From: Musa acuminata AAA Group
Taxonomy: Eukaryota; Streptophyta; Magnoliopsida; Zingiberales; Musaceae
DNA: 64,000 nucleotides
Direction of reading: 5' to 3'
Assembly (NCBI RefSeq): GCF_036884655.1
Contig: NC_088348.1
Coordinates: forward strand, 25,015,501 to 25,079,500
The notes under the pieces were generated by a model. It was not told the origin of the DNA and did no database searches. It worked only from the letters and a program-made list of their open reading frames with translations. The position numbers were made by a program, and so were the translations under genes. Each line of letters starts with the position of its first letter. Position 1 is the first letter of the stretch. This document shows positions 58,334 to 64,000 of this stretch, piece after piece.

Positions 58334-59469
58334 TTGCGGTACACAACGCAGTCACGTCTGCTGAGATGATAAAGAAGAAGCAGTAATAATATACATGATG
58401 TGTACAGGAAGGAGAAGACGAAATAATAATAGGGTTTGGAAAAGGACAAGACACTCGTTGAGTTCTCTTGCGCCATTCCCGTTGCTTCGAATCTTGCTCG
58501 GAGATGGTAGACGATGACAACGTGGTGATAAGCTTTGGCTTCCGAAAGGGCTGAAAAAAGGCTTCAGATTGAAGGCATGGGTTGATGCTTTTGAACTGAA
58601 GTTGTCTGTTGGAGTGACAGACTTGGATCTGTCGATCTTGGTGCATAAAATTTGCACGAAACTGAACACAAATTTTGTACTACCAAAGAGATATATACAT
58701 GAAAAAGGAATAAAATTAGCACCACCGAGAAGTAGTTTTAGGAAAACTTTGAAACTGAATAAAATTACCATTTGGTAGTTTAATCTAATATGATATATTC
58801 GGTACAACTTTTTTTTATGGAATCAATATTTTTGAAGTAAAAAATATAAGATTTCAAATCCTTAAATATGCAGCCTTCACTTTGGTTTCAGTTTCAGGTG
58901 GCATATTCAACACGTTTTCCTTGCTTTAAGAGTTTCAATCCATCACAGCTAACGTGACAAAATCTCCTGTCATGGCCAAGTATTCTGCCAAAATAAAATA
59001 AAATAAAATAAACCAGCAAAGCTGTGTAATTCCAAATAGACCAATCTCAGCACAAAAGGTATGATTGTCCAAAACAAGTGGTGTCCCGTATAGCAAATTC
59101 AAAATATAAAAAAATTTCTGAGCATTAAAAAGCAGAAACTAGCTTCTTTCTGGTGATGTAGGACGACAAATACATTTTGTTTTTGCCTTCATTTTCGGTA
59201 TAAACACATGAAAACAAAAAAGAAGGCCATCTGTGCAGCCAGCCAAAACAATTCACCAGATAGACCATCCAATGCTAGATACAGGACAAATATAAGGCAC
59301 CAGGGTAATCAGGAAGCGATATAAGAACATGTTTGATGTTTCCCCATTTAACTAGAACAAATTGGTCCGATACCATCACCCCAACAGTTGATTGCTTGGC
59401 GCCACACCATATAGGAAACATTTCCTTCCAATAGGCAGCTTCCTGAAAATGATAACCTGGAACTCAACC
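58332..59469. other. Intergenic between the mimic locus and the CSN3 3' end
   Basis: No gene recognised. A minus-strand frame at 58352-58807 and another at 58152-58646 read Ser-rich text without a known motif; I doubt they are coding. The last few hundred bases probably include the CSN3 3' UTR. Confidence 0.5.
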
Positions 59470-62400
59470 TCACAAAAATTTATGAGGAACAGAATCAAAC
59501 TCATCAAAGTCGAATCTCGGTCTTTCTTTCCCTATCTGCAAATCATAGAAGATCCAATCAGCAACCAACAAGTTAAAGGAAGCAGAATTGTGAAACTCAC
59601 CCTTGTCAAATATGCAGGATCACATGACATATGTTCATCTAGAGAACCCAGCTTCTTTGACAATGCCATCAACCTGCATCCAACAAAGCACTCTCTTTAA
59701 CTAGTGTGTGAAATGCATAAAAAATTGGTGCTGATGATGAAACACATCAACATAATCTTTTAAACACGTCAAGACAATATATGAGGAATCTAAGAGAATC
59801 CAAGTTAACATCATATGAGGAGTCTAAGAGAATCCAAAGTTATCATCATATGTTCCTATTTTGACCTTACAGATCAAAGCCACTATCACCTAAGTAAACC
59901 TGCACAAGAAACTAACTGTGCAATGCTAGTGATGACCAACAATGCATTGTATTAACGGTATGATGTACAAGGGTCAGAAAAGAATCATCAAATGCCTAAT
60001 AAGAATAATTGTACAATAGAACTATTTTTTTCCTATTGGTTTGAGAAAAATGAGTTCATTAGCCAATTACTTAACTTGGAGTCTACAAATTTAAATCAGA
60101 CACGACTGATGTCAATCGCTGGATATTCCTTTCATGGCATACAAGAGACACAACTAAGCAAAATCACAAACCATGGTATTCTAATGCATGTAGAAAAATT
60201 CTTAGTGATATACAGATGCAGATGGAGCAAAGCAAACATAAAATTACTGTAAAACCATGTCTTCTTTAAAAGACATATCCACTTAAGCTGCAAAGAGAAA
60301 TCTGTGTTAATAGCCAACAGAAAATAAAATAATCACCTATTTTTTGTACTCGTGTCATGTGATCTTTAACCCACAGCAGACATCTCTCACAGAAACCAAT
60401 TTGAATTGAAACTACGACAAACATAAACGGCACATTTGATATTCTTATCCAAAAAAGTTCTCTAACATGGTTATCAGAAGTCAGAACCAGAGGGGCTCGC
60501 TGATCCAACAAGAAAACAAGGAACTAGAAGAAGCATAAAATGCAGGCTGACAGAAGAGGAGAAAAAGGAGACAGAGGACTATAAGGGGAGAGCTACAGCA
60601 TGGGTCCATCGCCAGTGCCCTACTAGGGCCCCAACTTTGGCAACCTACACTCAGATTGTTGTAAATGGATTATAAAGGAGACTAAGAGATGAGAAAAAAG
60701 AAAACAAAAGAGAAAAAAGGGAAAAACATAATATAAACGTGGAAAATCTCCCCAAAAAAAGAAAACAAAATAAAAGCAAGGACAAGTCGATATGGAAGCC
60801 AATCCAACTAGACATAATGTGGTCACCCTTAGAGTTCCAAAACAAGAAAGAGCCCTATTTATTCAGTCAAACTGATTATAAATGGTTCTGCTGCTGAATT
60901 AATTTTCATACTAGGATTTAATGATAATATGGACAAGGAAAAGATAAGCAGGTAAAAAAGAAAAAGAAGTGAAAAGGAAATAATATAGAAATATAGGAGT
61001 AACAAACTGCACCATAAGGAACTTTTGTTCCATTCAAGGCATTTTAGGTTTTCAGAGCCAAACAGTTCTATTTTCACAGCCGAACACAGTCTATGCATAT
61101 AGTCCAGATCTTTGTTTATTCAATATCGAACCAAATGTAATAAAATATGAAAGTTTTGCACATACCCTCTCACAAACATGCAACCACATGCACTACTTCC
61201 TTTATTGAAGCCTTTTAGGATTCTTTAAATTCACAAATAAGGACCAATTTCTTCCACAAAGACAATAGCAATGTATCCAACCAATTACTTTGACAAAGAG
61301 AACATATCATGTTAAATAGCTAATGGCCTTTTAATTATAAAAGAAAATCATAAAAAAAAAGTTATATGCCTTACCCTAAAACTTCGCATGACTTGACCTA
61401 ACCTAAACCAAACATGGTGACTTGACCTAACCTAAACCAAACATGGTTGCATTAGGCTTAAGAATGAGATAATGGATGTCAAACAAACACACTTGTGAGG
61501 TCAAAATCAACATAATAAAGTTGTCCTCATATGAAGGAGTATTTTATTTGTTTCATATACATCAGAAACTCTACCAATACCAAGAGTAATTTGACCGATC
61601 GAGTATATACACAGGTGATATTTGGTGACATCCCATGGCCATATGAAAGAAAAAAGTCACAAGAATTTCCACGAGTAGGAAAAATGTAGCTTATTTTATT
61701 TAAACTCTTTTCAAACTCTATTTTATCATGTGCATCTATAGCCTATACACCATGAACATGAACTAAGCAAATTTACACTGGAAACTAACAGCAACCATCG
61801 TGGTCTGGCAAGACCAATAATTTCACTAATTAGTGCTTTAAGTCATGGATTCTAATTGATAAGTCCTGGATTCCAATCTAATGGACTGTCTGCCCTAAGG
61901 CAAACCACAGTCCACAAGAGTAATGTTGCAGTCCTAAGCCAATAATACAAACTCTAAAAACTTCAAATATAAGGTGCAACTGTAGATGTGACGTGCTAGC
62001 AAGTATGATAAAACAGTTGATTCATCAGCATACGAAATCAACACAGGCATCAAACCGGTGGACTGATATGATTCCTCTCTATAATCTTTGACTTCCATTT
62101 TACACTAAACTAGTCATTGACCTGTTCTTTAGATTCCTGGCAACAGAATGGGTAATAGTTGTTTGCTCTTGTCAAAAATAAGCTTGAAGTAAGGTTGCAA
62201 TTGCAATCAAAATAATAGAGAAATGAGTAGAGGGAACAATGAACATCAGACTCTACTTGGGAATTAAAGCAAAAAAGGAACAGAAGAATAATTCATGGTA
62301 TGTGCGCAAAGCTTTCTACAGATCTGTATCTAGACCAATGACAGATTTGTATTTATCACAGTTGGAAGTCTTGGAACATGCTTGCTACATGGAAGGGTCA

Positions 62401-63227
62401 TGAACAAATGAGTGATGCCTTTATGGTAACTGAAACAAGTTAAACATAAAGTGGAAGTTCATCACATACCTATGTATTGAAGAATCAATATGCTCTATCA
62501 TACCACAAGTTATATATTGCTCAGGATCCTCATGAAAACTGACCATTCCATCCTTTTGGTTTATTGTGGCAAATATCTCCCCGTCCTGAATCTGTGATCA
62601 TGCAAAAAAGAAAACTATGCTAACCAATCACACATATGTTCATCATTTAAAATGGGATCAAATCATGCCCAAACTTACCATCTGAAGTACATGCATTTCA
62701 GCTTCCCTTGGGGTCTTCAGTTGGGCAGCGTTTGCTATATCTTGCAGTGAGAGGGTCAAGTATGTCTGAGTGAGCCGTTGAATATTGCGCTTGTATAGAG
62801 AAGATAGAACTTGCTTCACTAGTCCCAGATTGCTGTCCTGCAAATTAGATCATAAATTCAAGATGCAACAGAGATCACCTTAAGAACATTAATCTGCCAG
62901 TGTAAATAAACCACAACTGTATATTTTGATTCTTGTAGCAAAGATAAAAGACCAACAAGTTCCAAATCAACATGTCTAAAACACAAGCAAATGAAAATTG
63001 ACATATAACTTCATGATAACCAAAGTGTATAATTAGATTGTTAAGATACATATGCAGACTAGAGTTGCTCAAGGCAGAAGAACTCTCGAATTTATTAGCT
63101 TCAGCGATAGACATTATAAAATAAATACGATACATACAGATTGAAATTTCTCTAGGTTTGTCTGGATGCAGCCCTCTAATTCAGAAAACGTCCCAGTGGC
63201 ATAGCAATTAGCAAGATCAACGTATGG
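59470..63227 (-). CDS. CSN3: COP9 signalosome subunit 3 (CSN3), C-terminal five exons; gene continues past the window
   Basis: CSN3 is a PCI-domain scaffold subunit of the nuclear COP9 signalosome, which removes NEDD8 from cullins; plant mutants are cop/det/fus seedlings. Modelled exons are 63227-63138, 62837-62679, 62591-62470, 59673-59601 and 59535-59470, all with AG/GT borders and matching phases, giving the last 169 residues. Visible text: [20 protein letters not shown], then the PCI winged-helix part [40 protein letters not shown] and [49 protein letters not shown], and the C-terminus RPRFDFDDFDSVP-like (here [17 protein letters not shown], stop 59470-59472). The intron 59674-62469 is about 2.8 kb. 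Upstream exons coding the N-terminal half are not in 63228-64000. All visible exons are open, so the gene looks functional. Confidence 0.93.
59674..62469 (-). other. Large CSN3 intron; no embedded gene seen
   Basis: AT-rich, with short frames of no known motif. The phrase ACTTGACCTAACCTAAACCA-CAAACATGG is duplicated at about 61390-61446. No LTR, RNA gene or MITE terminus was recognised. Confidence 0.6.
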
Positions 63228-64000
63228 CTGCCAAAGCAAAATCAGAGAGTACTTTAGAAGTCATAAAAAGTTGCTCAAACAATATGGACTAAAGCACTAC
63301 CAATGGTTACACAAAAAACATTTCAGTATCAGCATCCACAAACATCACTCAGTATGATTATGCTATAAGCTCAGCATATTAATGCACCAAACGTGCATAT
63401 AATCATCAAACATGTACTTTAAAGTAACACAATGGAGCCAGCAACATCAAACTTAAGACTATACAATAAATTAACAAATTATCGTTCTAGAGCATGAAAT
63501 AGTAAGCGGGGAACTTTGAGGAAAACTAAAGTGACATATCCAGGCGTTTGCCTGAAATTTCAGCCAAAAGCCCATTTTTGGATAGGTAGGAAGAGAAATA
63601 AATTGGGTCACACTTACTGCCCTCTACCGGTTCAGTTCATTTGAATTATACCACCTGGGATTACCCCAATCGCATGTAAACAAGTATATACCAATCAATA
63701 AATTCCAGTGCTACTGGTATTTTAATCTTTCATTTGATCATCCATCACTAATATTCTGCATAAAAGCACTTATATCATACTGAATATATGTCAAAGTCCA
63801 ACGGGATTAAGGAAAGATCACTGTGAAACCTTTCAAAGTTTCTAGCACTTGAATCCTTTAATTGCATTTTCACAATATACATATTTTGTCTCCGATGTTT
63901 CATCAGCACAGCAACCTCATACGATTACACGTTCCAACAGGAGCTGGCTAGCTAGCTTTATGAAACCGAAACCAAAACACATTAAAGATACAGAAGAAAA
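63228..64000 (-). other. Upstream CSN3 intron, running off the window
   Basis: No exon was found by searching the minus strand for the expected CSN3 text upstream of [10 protein letters not shown]. It is taken as intron. Confidence 0.55.

Noticed and set aside
58152..58807. Minus-strand frames of 151-164 codons near the TC tract
   Set aside because: Overlapping in different frames, contain dipeptide runs from the microsatellite and no known motif.
60132..61098. Possible extra exons in the large CSN3 intron
   Set aside because: Frames here are hydrophobic, AT-driven and match nothing in CSN3; the flanking exons join in phase without them.

Overview
This is a plant nuclear genome window. It holds two single-copy, intron-containing housekeeping genes, a deep pile of nested LTR retrotransposons, and one putative non-coding locus. 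The first exon of eIF4B is strongly GC-rich at its 5' end while its later exons and introns are AT-rich. That gradient, and the size and type of the LTR elements, suggest a monocot, perhaps a banana-like (Zingiberales) genome. The species assignment is inference.

Layout. 1-5690: a long-inverted-repeat (foldback-like) repeat split by a minus-strand LTR element without recognisable coding (544-5111). 5691-7000: intergenic. 7109-11889 (minus): a complete three-exon eIF4B gene ending in a 25-nt coding exon, with a TATA box, a telo-box in the leader and a G-box tandem repeat upstream. 13442-35692 (minus): a large SIRE/Maximus-like Copia element carrying an extra ORF after pol. It is broken by a chromovirus Gypsy element (18472-23860, TSD CCCAT), a second Copia element B (25626-32992, TSD GAAAC) and a small TRIM-like piece (33262-33716). 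35693-46451: a 5'-truncated relative of B, itself split by a gag-only SIRE-type element (36945-42870). 46452-52700: a very AT-rich, old Copia relic. 53656-55420: a minus-strand Copia RT/RNase H relic.

55560-58800: low-copy DNA with GA/TC tracts, a 21-bp-stem hairpin and, at 56940-57925, a tandem array. Read on the minus strand, downstream of a TATA box at 58131-58137, the array repeatedly carries a near-complement of plant miR165/166 interrupted near the middle by 3-4 extra bases. That is the architecture of an endogenous target mimic, here in up to seven copies. It is the most interesting object in the window.

59470-63227 (minus): the 3' five exons of CSN3 (COP9 signalosome subunit 3). Its 5' exons lie beyond the window. 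None of the retroelements has an intact open pol, so all look unable to act on their own. The working parts of the window are eIF4B (translation initiation), CSN3 (control of cullin-RING ligases by deneddylation) and possibly the miR166-mimic RNA, whose expression cannot be judged from sequence.
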